Origin: Phycisphaerales bacterium
GTDB taxonomy: Bacteria > Planctomycetota > Phycisphaerae > Phycisphaerales > SM1A02
Reading direction: 5' to 3'
NCBI GenBank assembly: GCA_014238785.1
Contig: JABAAL010000012.1
Span: forward strand, 41,768-105,767
Length of the DNA: 64,000 bases
Position 1 is the first letter of the stretch, and each line of letters opens with the position of its first letter. Made by a program: the position numbers and the translations under genes. The notes under the pieces were generated by a model, which worked only from the letters and a program-made list of their open reading frames with translations, had not been told where the DNA came from and made no database searches. Below are positions 26,445 to 34,181 of the stretch, piece after piece.

Positions 26445-27602
26445 CTAGCTAGAGCGGTCTTTAATCAATGTTATTAGGCGATTTACATCGGTCATGCGGG
26501 AATACAGTTGGGCACTTACTCGTATGGAACCGTGCCCAAGAAATTCAAACACCGGGGCTTCTATCTTGAATTTCTCATACATTTCATCTTGAAATGATGA
26601 GCAAGATTCCATAGTTTGAGGGCAAAAATCGGGCAAACGAACTGTTGCCATATTTCCAAGCATCGAACCATCTAGAGGCGATAACAGTTCAACTTCCCAA
26701 GCCTCTACTAGGGCTTGTTGCATAGCAGTGACCAACGTATGGTTATGTTGACGAATACGCTCCCAACCAATTTCATTTCCCCACTTCACCGCAGCAGCAG
26801 AAGCAAGCCATGGAGAAATATCTCTTGTGCCCTGCCAATCAAACTCATTGGCTAACCCTTGGCCATACCAATGACTAATAGTCATCGGGTGTGTAGTAGT
26901 ACGATTTTCCTCGGATGCCCAGATAAATCCAGCCCCAAGTGGTGCGCAAACCCATTTATGTAAATTCCCGACATACCAATCTGCATCAATTTGATCAATA
27001 TTCAAATCCAGCATTCCGGGAGCATGTGCACCATCAACAAGGACTAAAACGCCTATTCCCCTGCAATATTGAACAATTTCTTGCACGGGAAAGACAATCG
27101 ATGAAGCTGAAGCAACGTGGTCTATCACAAGAAGTTTCGTAGAATTATTCATGGATTTAGTGATAATTTCAAACAACTCACTACTATTGTGCACAGGGAG
27201 CGGCACAGGAATTTCTCTATAAGAGCACCCCTCGGCTTTCGCCTTATGTGTGAGCAATTGTCGAACACCGTTATAGACATGACTCGTTGAAAGAATCTCA
27301 TCGCCAGGCTGAAACGAAATTGAATTCACAACACATCCAATACCAGTCGTTGCATTCTCAACAAATCCAAAACCTTTAATATCCGCACCTAGAAAATTCG
27401 AAACAACATTCTTTGCATCGTCTAGACGATCCTTCTGACGGTCAAGAAAATCCACTGGAGAAGCCTCAAACTCTCGCTTGATGGAAACCTGATATTCAAA
27501 AACAGATGTCACTCTTGCACCGAAACTGCCGTGATTCAAATAGGTAACATCTGGATCAAGCATCCAGGGTTCAGTTTTTATTGGTTCAATATCTCTACAC
27601 AC
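26445..27602 (-). CDS. Class V aminotransferase, isopenicillin-N epimerase-like
   Basis: PLP enzyme of the cysteine-desulfurase superfamily. The 385-residue protein has the entry motif DVTYLNHGSFGARVTSVFEY typical of isopenicillin-N epimerase-like members, then VENATTGIG, LVDGAHAPGML (aspartate under the PLP ring at 190) and the Schiff-base lysine Lys216 in VGNLHKWVCAPLG. The family includes epimerases and cysteine-lyase-like enzymes; the substrate cannot be told. The start is GTG with TATTCT six bases before it; the next ATG lies 13 codons in. The gene stands alone, divergent from the ORF before lexA. Confidence 0.85.
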   Translation of the reverse strand: MCRDIEPIKTEPWMLDPDVTYLNHGSFGARVTSVFEYQVSIKREFEASPVDFLDRQKDRLDDAKNVVSNFLGADIKGFGFVENATTGIGCVVNSISFQPGDEILSTSHVYNGVRQLLTHKAKAEGCSYREIPVPLPVHNSSELFEIITKSMNNSTKLLVIDHVASASSIVFPVQEIVQYCRGIGVLVLVDGAHAPGMLDLNIDQIDADWYVGNLHKWVCAPLGAGFIWASEENRTTTHPMTISHWYGQGLANEFDWQGTRDISPWLASAAAVKWGNEIGWERIRQHNHTLVTAMQQALVEAWEVELLSPLDGSMLGNMATVRLPDFCPQTMESCSSFQDEMYEKFKIEAPVFEFLGHGSIRVSAQLYSRMTDVNRLITLIKDRSS

Positions 27603-27608
27603 AGCTAT

Positions 27609-27614
27609 AGAATA
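27609..27614 (-). promoter_or_regulatory. -10-like box (leaderless type) for class V aminotransferase
   Basis: On the minus strand TATTCT is followed by 6 bases and the GTG at 27602. Confidence 0.3.
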
Positions 27615-27710
27615 GCGATTTCATAATAAATTTGACATTATGGTTATGTTTGCCTAACATATACCGTACATACCTGCCGATACGTGTATAGAATACAGGA
27701 ACAAAAGATT

Positions 27711-28283
27711 ATGGAAACACCCCTCATACAACTCGGACCTAGTCAATCTTACGGCACTGCCTACTTTGGATCAGGCAATAGAATCATTGCTGTTGAAGCA
27801 GGATCTGTTGACGTACAGCCTCCTCCCTATCGAAATGCAACCCATCGAACATTTCTCGATAAACTTTTTAAAATTGACCGTGTTTACTTTTCACCAGCAG
27901 CAGCTGCCGCAGATGTCCTTGCACAGGTCACAAATCAAGAGACACCGAAACGAAAACCGCGTAAGCAAAAGCTTACTTCATTACTAACGCAACTCCATAG
28001 AAATGCAGAGAACGTTCTCTGCATTGTGAATCAATTAACGCTCTTTGCACGCACAACTTTACAAGAAAAGGATCATGACGATGAACCTCACCCCCAAACA
28101 ACTCGAAGTACTCGAACTCATTCGACAGTGCCAAAACGATCATGGCTACTCCCCAACGATGCAAGAACTCGCCGAGCACATCGGAGTGAGCAAAGTCACA
28201 GTCTTCGAACGTGTCGAAGCACTTATTCGCAAAGGGGCTTTAACAAGAGAAGCGAACAGGGCGCGCTCTTTATCGATTGCTGA
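27711..28283 (+). CDS. Doubtful ORF upstream of and overlapping lexA
   Basis: An open frame from an ATG at 27711, with AGGA 11 bases upstream. The first 115 or so residues have a protein-like mix (for example FGSGNRIIAVEAGSVDVQPP), then a basic KRKPRKQK stretch. From about 28075 the frame runs out of phase inside lexA and the translation becomes a low-complexity, Arg/Thr/Ser-rich shadow. Either only the upstream part was once a gene, or the true gene ends early through an indel, or it is not coding. The palindrome at 28002-28025 lies within it. No family recognised. Confidence 0.25.
   Translation: METPLIQLGPSQSYGTAYFGSGNRIIAVEAGSVDVQPPPYRNATHRTFLDKLFKIDRVYFSPAAAAADVLAQVTNQETPKRKPRKQKLTSLLTQLHRNAENVLCIVNQLTLFARTTLQEKDHDDEPHPQTTRSTRTHSTVPKRSWLLPNDARTRRAHRSEQSHSLRTCRSTYSQRGFNKRSEQGALFIDC
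28002..28025. promoter_or_regulatory. 24-bp perfect palindrome, candidate LexA operator
   Basis: The half-site AATGCAGAGAAC is followed directly by its exact reverse complement. It lies about 50 bases before the lexA start, the place where lexA genes usually carry an autoregulatory operator. The centre GAACGTTC resembles GAAC/GTTC half-sites used by LexA in several phyla. Binding is inferred. Confidence 0.55.
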
Positions 28284-28707
28284 AGAACTCTCTGAAAAAT
28301 ATGAACGAGAAAAAAATGGAGCGATGCGGTATCCCTTGGTGGGGCGCATCGCTGCAGGTATGCCTATTGAAAAATGCGCAAACAATGACACGTTAGATCT
28401 TACTAATTTGTTTGGCCCTCGAGTCGGGCAACGTGATGAAACATTTGCACTTCGAGTAGAAGGCGAATCAATGAAAGACGAAGGAATTCTCGATGGCGAC
28501 TACGTACTTGTACAAAAACAATCAACCGCAAAGAACGGTGACCGCGTTGTTGCATTACTGCCCGATGGCGAAACAACGTTGAAAACATTCTTTAAAGAAT
28601 CAAACGGAACTATTCGCTTACAACCAGCCAATCCAGATTTTGATCCAATTATTGTCCAGAATTGTCAGGTACAAGGTATCGTCACTGGCGTACTCCGTTC
28701 TTATTAG
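28075..28707 (+). CDS. lexA: LexA repressor
   Basis: SOS-response repressor that cleaves itself when RecA is activated. The 210-residue protein has a winged-helix domain (about 1-70, with SPTMQELAEHIGVSKVTVFE as the helix-turn-helix) and an S24 peptidase domain. The scissile bond is Ala94-Gly95 in RIAAGMP, and the Ser-Lys dyad is Ser132 in VEGESM and Lys170 in ETTLKTF. All residues needed for self-cleavage are present. AAAAGG stands 4 bases before the ATG at 28075; a second ATG two codons on is equally possible. The 3' end overlaps dprA by 26 bases, convergently. Confidence 0.95.
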   Translation: MTMNLTPKQLEVLELIRQCQNDHGYSPTMQELAEHIGVSKVTVFERVEALIRKGALTREANRARSLSIAEELSEKYEREKNGAMRYPLVGRIAAGMPIEKCANNDTLDLTNLFGPRVGQRDETFALRVEGESMKDEGILDGDYVLVQKQSTAKNGDRVVALLPDGETTLKTFFKESNGTIRLQPANPDFDPIIVQNCQVQGIVTGVLRSY

Positions 28708-29617
28708 CCACTGATAATCGAGCCCACGCGCTCACTGCTTCCTCAATCAAATCCTCTGGATGAACTGCTACTGCAACCCATTCATCCCTAATGGCTTGTA
28801 TGCAACCAGCGGATGCACTATCTCCTAATCTGCCAGGTACTACAAAACACTGCCTACCGTGTTCTTCAACAGCGATCCTCGCCGTGATGAGTGCGCCGCT
28901 TCTACGGGCTGCTTCAACGACAAGGACCACTGATGACAAACCCGAGACAATTCGGTTCCTTCGGGGGAAATACGCTGGTTGCGGTGAGCGATGGCATGGA
29001 AACTCACTCAAGACAACCCCACCACTACTTACAATCGATTCAAATAATGACTCGTGTTCTGGAGGGTAGACAACACTAAGTCCAGAACCAAGAACTGCTG
29101 CAGTGCACCCACCATGCTGTAACGCCGCTCGATGCGCTGCTGCATCTATCCCCCGGGCACCGCCTGAAATGACGGCAATATCAGAAAGCACAAATTCACG
29201 TGCAAAGATTGAGGCTTGTTCAATTCCATACTGGGTGCACCTTCTTGAACCAACGACGCCTATTGAAGCAAGTGAAATTGATTCAAGCGATCCACGAAAC
29301 CATAACGCGCTTGGGCAGGCGGGGAGTGGCGTAAGGAGTTGCGGAAAATCATCATCCGTGACCAAAACTATCTTCGCTTCCACTGCATCGGCAGCCCACC
29401 TTGCAGGATCCACATCCATCCGTAGCATTCTATTCCGCAACATTTCACATGCTCCTGATGGCAACCACTGCTGTGCATGATTTGAAAACACAGCATCGCC
29501 TGCCTCATTTATACCGCCCGCCTCTAAAACGAGTTTCATTAACGTTGCACCGCCGAGTCCATCAACGCAGATTAGCCGCAACGCGTTGTCTTTAATTTCA
29601 TCCAAATTCCATGACAT
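28682..29617 (-). CDS. dprA: DNA-processing protein DprA (Smf)
   Basis: Binds incoming single-stranded DNA and loads RecA during natural transformation. The 311-residue protein has an N-terminal helical region and the Rossmann-like DprA core: VGSRRCTQYGIEQA, ISGGARGIDAAAHRAAL, LGSGLSVVYPPEH, and FPRRNRIVSGLSSVVLVVEA followed by SGALITARIA. The common C-terminal winged-helix domain is missing or very short. It converges on lexA with a 26-base overlap. Confidence 0.94.
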   Translation of the reverse strand: MSWNLDEIKDNALRLICVDGLGGATLMKLVLEAGGINEAGDAVFSNHAQQWLPSGACEMLRNRMLRMDVDPARWAADAVEAKIVLVTDDDFPQLLTPLPACPSALWFRGSLESISLASIGVVGSRRCTQYGIEQASIFAREFVLSDIAVISGGARGIDAAAHRAALQHGGCTAAVLGSGLSVVYPPEHESLFESIVSSGGVVLSEFPCHRSPQPAYFPRRNRIVSGLSSVVLVVEAARRSGALITARIAVEEHGRQCFVVPGRLGDSASAGCIQAIRDEWVAVAVHPEDLIEEAVSAWARLSVANKNGVRQ

Positions 29618-29695
29618 CTTGCGAAGCGTAACGACGTTTTGAGTAACTTCTCAAATAAGTGCGCTTTTTATAACTAAAGAAAAAACCGCCGCGCT

Positions 29696-30175
29696 TTAAT
29701 GGGATTCAACATTGGTTTTGGTTGGCGAAGCAATTAAACCAATAAAAATTGTAAATGCTCCACCGCAAAGTAGCCATAGTCGACCTTGGCCATCAACAAA
29801 CTGAGAGAGAAATGAAGCCTGTTTCGTCTCCAAGGGAACTACACGTGATCGTTTTGCTCGTTGCGCAACCCATGCAAGAGGAGTCTTAGATGCTGATGTA
29901 TCAATTACTACCGATGATCCGTCTGGCGATTGATTAAATTGCATGTCGACAAGTCGCTGCGTAATCTGAGAATCTCCTCGTTGAACATCCGAAAGAAAAG
30001 AAGCGTAAACTTCAACTCGGTGATTCAGCTCGTCAAGATCATTTGAAATAGAAGTCTTCTTGGAGAGTAATCCCTCTAGATTTGTATGCGCTGGAAGCAC
30101 AATTGCGGCAACAGTAAGAACAAGGCCACAGAGAAGGTACAACCAACCAAAATCATGAATATATACAAATCGCAT
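29696..30175 (-). CDS. Hypothetical protein with two membrane segments
   Basis: From the ATG at 30175 the protein has 159 residues: a hydrophobic segment near 9-28 (YLLCGLVLTVAAIVL), a periplasm-sized middle with a possible coiled coil (about 35-75), and a second membrane segment near 133-152 (LWLLCGGAFTIFIGLIA). No family recognised. A GTG 12 codons upstream is an alternative start. It lies 78 bases upstream of dprA in the same direction; the intervening bases contain a short GC-rich hairpin followed by T's near 29682-29697. Confidence 0.5.
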   Translation of the reverse strand: MRFVYIHDFGWLYLLCGLVLTVAAIVLPAHTNLEGLLSKKTSISNDLDELNHRVEVYASFLSDVQRGDSQITQRLVDMQFNQSPDGSSVVIDTSASKTPLAWVAQRAKRSRVVPLETKQASFLSQFVDGQGRLWLLCGGAFTIFIGLIASPTKTNVESH

Positions 30176-30217
30176 ATTTAAATATCGACCAATTGTGCGC
30201 AAATGAGCCACTTGCCG

Positions 30218-30223
30218 TATAAT
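30218..30223 (+). promoter_or_regulatory. Consensus -10 box for initiator tRNA
   Basis: A perfect TATAAT 13 bases before the mature tRNA 5' end. The -35 is weaker; TTGTGC at 30193-30198 (19-base spacing) is the best candidate. Confidence 0.6.
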
Positions 30224-30236
30224 TCCAAACCTCTAT

Positions 30237-30310
<74 letters not shown>

Positions 30311-30312
30311 TT

Positions 30313-30342
30313 AAAAAAGGTACCACTGTGGTACCTTTTTTT
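30313..30342 (+). terminator. Rho-independent terminator after tRNA-fMet
   Basis: Stem GGTACCA/TGGTACC with a CTG-type loop, an A-run before and seven T after it. Confidence 0.9.
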
Positions 30343-30513
30343 AATGATTGAACGATCAACTTCTGGGATTTGGCGCGCGTATCCGGACAATAGTCTCCAA
30401 TTTGTTTCCGAACGCACCACGAAAAATTGAGCAAGTATGCACAAATTCTTCCCGTTACCTCTTATTCGTTTGATGCGCGAAATACGTTCTGCAACACGCA
30501 CTACGAAGTCTGT

Positions 30514-30519
30514 TACGCT
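30514..30519 (+). promoter_or_regulatory. -10-like box (leaderless type) for the PhoD-rhodanese gene
   Basis: TACGCT with 6 bases to the ATG at 30526. Confidence 0.3.
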
Positions 30520-30525
30520 CCGTTT

Positions 30526-33186
30526 ATGTTGTTTACTTCATTTGTAATACTCATTACTTCCCAGGTCAACATTGATTGGAATGACACCCCTGATCAATAC
30601 TGGATTGGCAACGATTGGCATGCAAACCGACTTCAAGATTGGTCAGTACAAGACAACAAAGTTATTTGCACTGAGACAAGCGAAAGATTGCCGATGCGGA
30701 CTTTGCATCTTCTCACAACAGATACAAACGGGATTTATACTGCAGAAGTACGTACAGGGACGATTGACCCACACCAAGAGCCAAACCCAAACGCATGGAG
30801 CGGCTTTCTCATTGGTGCAGGTAGTAATAAAATAGATTATAGACTTACTTCGCTTGTCCACCATGTGCCTGCAGAGGACGGTGGGTACATCGCGGGCGTA
30901 GATCACTTTGGACATGTTTTTTTACGAAACAACTCCATTCCAATTGACGGTAACACTAACCCATGGTCAATCAACATTAAAATTTCACCAAGTGATTTGC
31001 CACTTATTGAACCCACAACTACTGAAGGCATTGGTTTTACTAGCAACAATAGAAATAATGTTCGACTGTTAGTAACATCCACGCCCACCCAATCTAACCC
31101 TGAGTTGTTTGAAGTCACAATCACCGCAACTGATGCCCTCTCGAATAAGAATCTCAGCAAAAAACAATATGTCCTTGATAAAAAATATATAGATGGGAGC
31201 ATTGCACTCGTTTCTCATCACGGGCCAAAAGGATCTGAACTCGGACACTGGTTTGACGATTTTACATTTACAGGCGATGGAGTCACTACACACAGCGAAC
31301 GCACACTCGGTCCTGTTATCAGTACGCTGTACACTCTCCATGAAAATACGTTAAAAATGACTGCACAATTTCCACCCCTCAGCGGAAAACCAAATGCAAC
31401 ACTTCAACTCTTAAACCACAAAGAACAAGTCCCAATAGACACGACAAGTTGGACAGCGACATTCAAAATTCCTAACGTAGTCGCCAACGAAGATGTCCCC
31501 TACACGGTCATTCTTGACGGCCACCCTCGCAAATACAATGGCATCATTCAAACTGAACCTACGCACGATGAACCAATAACAATTGCAGCGCTTACTTGTC
31601 ATAAAACATATACTGGAAATTTGGAATGGAACCATAACGGTCTTTGGTTTCCACAAAAGGACATTGTCGAGGCGGTGCTAGTTCAAAATCCTGACCTTCT
31701 GTATTTCAGTGGAGATCAAATATACGAAGGCGATTTAACACCTGCCCGTCAAAAGAACGAGGACGCCTATATTCTGGATTATCTCTATAAATGGATGCAT
31801 TGGTGCTGGGCATTTCAAGACCTCACCCGCAACACACCGTGCATTACCATTCCAGACGATCACGATGTGTATCACGGAAATCTTTGGGGCGCAGGCGAAA
31901 GAGATGCTCAAAAAGTTGACGGATTAACTGCACAAGACAGCGGCGGCTATAAACATGGACCGCGTTTTATTAATGCTGTTCATCGAACGCAAACCAATCA
32001 TTTACCTGACCCAGTAGACCCCGCACTTGATGCACAAGGCAACACGGTCTACTTTACTCGCATGCGTTATGGCGGCGTAGACATTGCCATTCTTGGAGAC
32101 AGGCAGTTTAAAGAATCTCCTGCAATTGCAGTGCCCGAGGGCGGGGTGTATAACGGATGGTTTAAAGCCGAGGGTTTTAACCCAAAAACACAAGCTGATT
32201 GTGACGCTCCCCTACTAGGCACAAGACAAGAAGCGTTCTTAGACGAATGGTCAACAGATTGGGAAGACGGCGACTGGATGAAATTTGTTTTTTCGCAATC
32301 ACCTTTTGCTTGTTTGCAAACATTGCCAGAAGGCACCTATGGCGGAAATCAATTTGGGTTAACAATTTACCCTGAAGGTGATCTAGCACCAAATGACGTG
32401 CCTGCCGCGGATGCTGATAGTAACGGCTGGCCGCAAACCGCAAGAGATAGAGCCCTACGTATGATAAAGCAAGCCAATGCCGTGCATGTGTGCGGCGATC
32501 AACATTTAGGATCACTCATGCAGTACGGCATTGAAGAACACGGTGATGGAACCTATGCATTTTGCACGCCTGCAATTGCAAATGCATGGCCAAGAAGATG
32601 GATGCCAAGCGGGCTACCAATTACTGGTGACCATGAAGATGGCTTTGGCAACAAAGTAACGGTGCTTGCCGTTTCTAATCCGTACCAGACAGGTAAAACA
32701 CCTGTTACCTTGCATGACCGTGCCCCAGGCTGGGGCTTGCTAGAATGCGACCCAGTAAGTAAAACGGTAACTATAAACGCTTGGCCTCGGTGGGCAGAAC
32801 CAAATGCACCCGATAGTGATCAATACAATGGCTGGCCAGTAACTCTAAAAAAGATAGGAAAAATTATGCCCGCAGTACTTGGAATTGCGCCAGACGAGCT
32901 TCAACAATTACTTGAAAGCAATTTAATTGTACTGATAGATGTGCGAGAAGTTAATGAGTTTGAGACCGAATTAATTCCGGGTGCTTTGAATTTTCCATTA
33001 TCTACTTTTACAAAAGATGCCGTTGCAAACATCGCAAATGGAAAGGAAGTTGTCTTCCATTGCCAATCTGGATACCGTTCAAGCCTAGCAGCAAAAGAGT
33101 TCTTCAATGGCGAACATTCAATCAAGCACCTCGATGGTGGGATTCTTGCGTGGAAAAAGAACGGGAACAAGACAATTACCCAGTAA
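30526..33186 (+). CDS. PhoD-like metallophosphatase fused to a rhodanese domain
   Basis: An 886-residue protein with a short signal peptide (MLFTSFVILITS), an N-terminal beta-rich region (about 20-330) of unknown type, a PhoD-like phosphatase domain and a C-terminal rhodanese domain (about 790-886). Phosphatase motifs are FSGDQIYEGD, TIPDDHDVYHGNLWG, FVFSQSP and HVCGDQHLGS, which fit the metal-binding Asp/Asn/His sites of the calcineurin/PhoD fold. The rhodanese part has LIDVREVNEFE and an active-site loop HCQSGYRS with the catalytic cysteine. The open frame begins 33 codons earlier, but the ATG at 30526 starts the signal peptide. An internal in-frame ATG before the rhodanese domain (near 32866) has AGGAAA upstream. 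Substrates unknown. Confidence 0.85.
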   Translation: MLFTSFVILITSQVNIDWNDTPDQYWIGNDWHANRLQDWSVQDNKVICTETSERLPMRTLHLLTTDTNGIYTAEVRTGTIDPHQEPNPNAWSGFLIGAGSNKIDYRLTSLVHHVPAEDGGYIAGVDHFGHVFLRNNSIPIDGNTNPWSINIKISPSDLPLIEPTTTEGIGFTSNNRNNVRLLVTSTPTQSNPELFEVTITATDALSNKNLSKKQYVLDKKYIDGSIALVSHHGPKGSELGHWFDDFTFTGDGVTTHSERTLGPVISTLYTLHENTLKMTAQFPPLSGKPNATLQLLNHKEQVPIDTTSWTATFKIPNVVANEDVPYTVILDGHPRKYNGIIQTEPTHDEPITIAALTCHKTYTGNLEWNHNGLWFPQKDIVEAVLVQNPDLLYFSGDQIYEGDLTPARQKNEDAYILDYLYKWMHWCWAFQDLTRNTPCITIPDDHDVYHGNLWGAGERDAQKVDGLTAQDSGGYKHGPRFINAVHRTQTNHLPDPVDPALDAQGNTVYFTRMRYGGVDIAILGDRQFKESPAIAVPEGGVYNGWFKAEGFNPKTQADCDAPLLGTRQEAFLDEWSTDWEDGDWMKFVFSQSPFACLQTLPEGTYGGNQFGLTIYPEGDLAPNDVPAADADSNGWPQTARDRALRMIKQANAVHVCGDQHLGSLMQYGIEEHGDGTYAFCTPAIANAWPRRWMPSGLPITGDHEDGFGNKVTVLAVSNPYQTGKTPVTLHDRAPGWGLLECDPVSKTVTINAWPRWAEPNAPDSDQYNGWPVTLKKIGKIMPAVLGIAPDELQQLLESNLIVLIDVREVNEFETELIPGALNFPLSTFTKDAVANIANGKEVVFHCQSGYRSSLAAKEFFNGEHSIKHLDGGILAWKKNGNKTITQ

Positions 33187-33209
33187 ACAATCCCGCGGGT
33201 TGTTTACTG
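33181..33209. terminator. Inverted repeat spanning both convergent stop codons
   Basis: Arms CAGTAAACAA and TTGTTTACTG are exact inverted repeats around TCCCGCGGG. The left arm holds the TAA of the phosphatase gene and the right arm holds the TAA of the alpha/beta hydrolase gene. There is no long T-run. A nearly identical core occurs at 42234-42262. Confidence 0.6.
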
Positions 33210-34181
33210 AGCGACTAACCACTGCGCTATCGCATTACAAACTGAAGCACTGATTGGTCCAATTTTTCCATTTATTTCTGGACCAAGTTGATGTCCTACA
33301 TTTGGAACTACTCGTAGGTCTAGCCACTCTCTTTCTGAGAGTTTTTCAGAAAGAATAACTGCGTGACAACTTTGATATTCATCAAGCGACCCATACATCG
33401 CAAGTGTAGGTCTCTTGAGGGTATCCAAAATCGGTTCGCCAAACGGCATGGAAGAACTATCTATAGTTGGCAATTTGTTTTTGCCTAATTTATTCCTTGC
33501 GTTAATAGCAAGTACACCACTTATTTCCCACAGACGCACTTCGCCGTCTTTATCAAAATCATACACATCTAATCCTGGCTCAGAAATTAATGTGCTTGCT
33601 TCACGATGCACATTCCCACCAAGATCCTCTTTACCTGTAGCTGTCATCTGTGCGCCTGAGAGAAGAACTAACGAAGATATGTCCACATTTTCCTTTGCGA
33701 GTAAAACGGCTCGTTGCGCACCCATACTGTGTCCTAGAATTACGAGAGTATGATTTTGAACATCCGGATGTTGCTTGAATGTTATATACGCCGATCTTGC
33801 AAGTTCCATTACAGATTGCGGATCTATAAACTCTAATTCGTAAGGATATAGATCACATTTGGGGTCATCCTTTGAAACTGTTGAATAATGCATCACAACA
33901 CAACCTTTAGAAACAAGGGCATCAGCTAATATAGTTGCATCTTCGTGAGATTTACCAGAAATTGTGATTTGTTTATCCTCTTCACCTACCAACAAAGTTC
34001 CAGGCGTAGTCCAATTCAAATCATTCCCTATCCCTCCACCAATCATAAGTACTGCGGGACCTGTTTGGTTTTCTGGGACATGCATCTTGCCTTGAAATTC
34101 CCAGCCGTTGGGGCCAACAAAGGAGAATGTCTCCGTTGTCACTAAGATTGAAGTGACGAGAAACAGCGATGTTGAAATCAT
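33204..34181 (-). CDS. Exported alpha/beta hydrolase
   Basis: A 325-residue protein with a signal peptide (MISTSLFLVTSILVTTETFS) and an alpha/beta-hydrolase core. ILGHSMGAQRAVLL is the nucleophile elbow, AMYGSLDEYQS a likely acid position and NVGHQLG the likely catalytic histidine. LMIGGGIGNDL is the oxyanion region. It resembles dienelactone-hydrolase/esterase-type proteins; the substrate is unknown. Its start overlaps the end of uup by 4 bases (ATGA at 34178-34181). Confidence 0.8.
   Translation of the reverse strand: MISTSLFLVTSILVTTETFSFVGPNGWEFQGKMHVPENQTGPAVLMIGGGIGNDLNWTTPGTLLVGEEDKQITISGKSHEDATILADALVSKGCVVMHYSTVSKDDPKCDLYPYELEFIDPQSVMELARSAYITFKQHPDVQNHTLVILGHSMGAQRAVLLAKENVDISSLVLLSGAQMTATGKEDLGGNVHREASTLISEPGLDVYDFDKDGEVRLWEISGVLAINARNKLGKNKLPTIDSSSMPFGEPILDTLKRPTLAMYGSLDEYQSCHAVILSEKLSEREWLDLRVVPNVGHQLGPEINGKIGPISASVCNAIAQWLVAQ

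Noticed and set aside
27961..27976. Hairpin GTAAGC-AAAA-GCTTAC as a terminator before lexA
   Set aside because: The stem is short and has no T-run after it; a chance inverted repeat is as likely.
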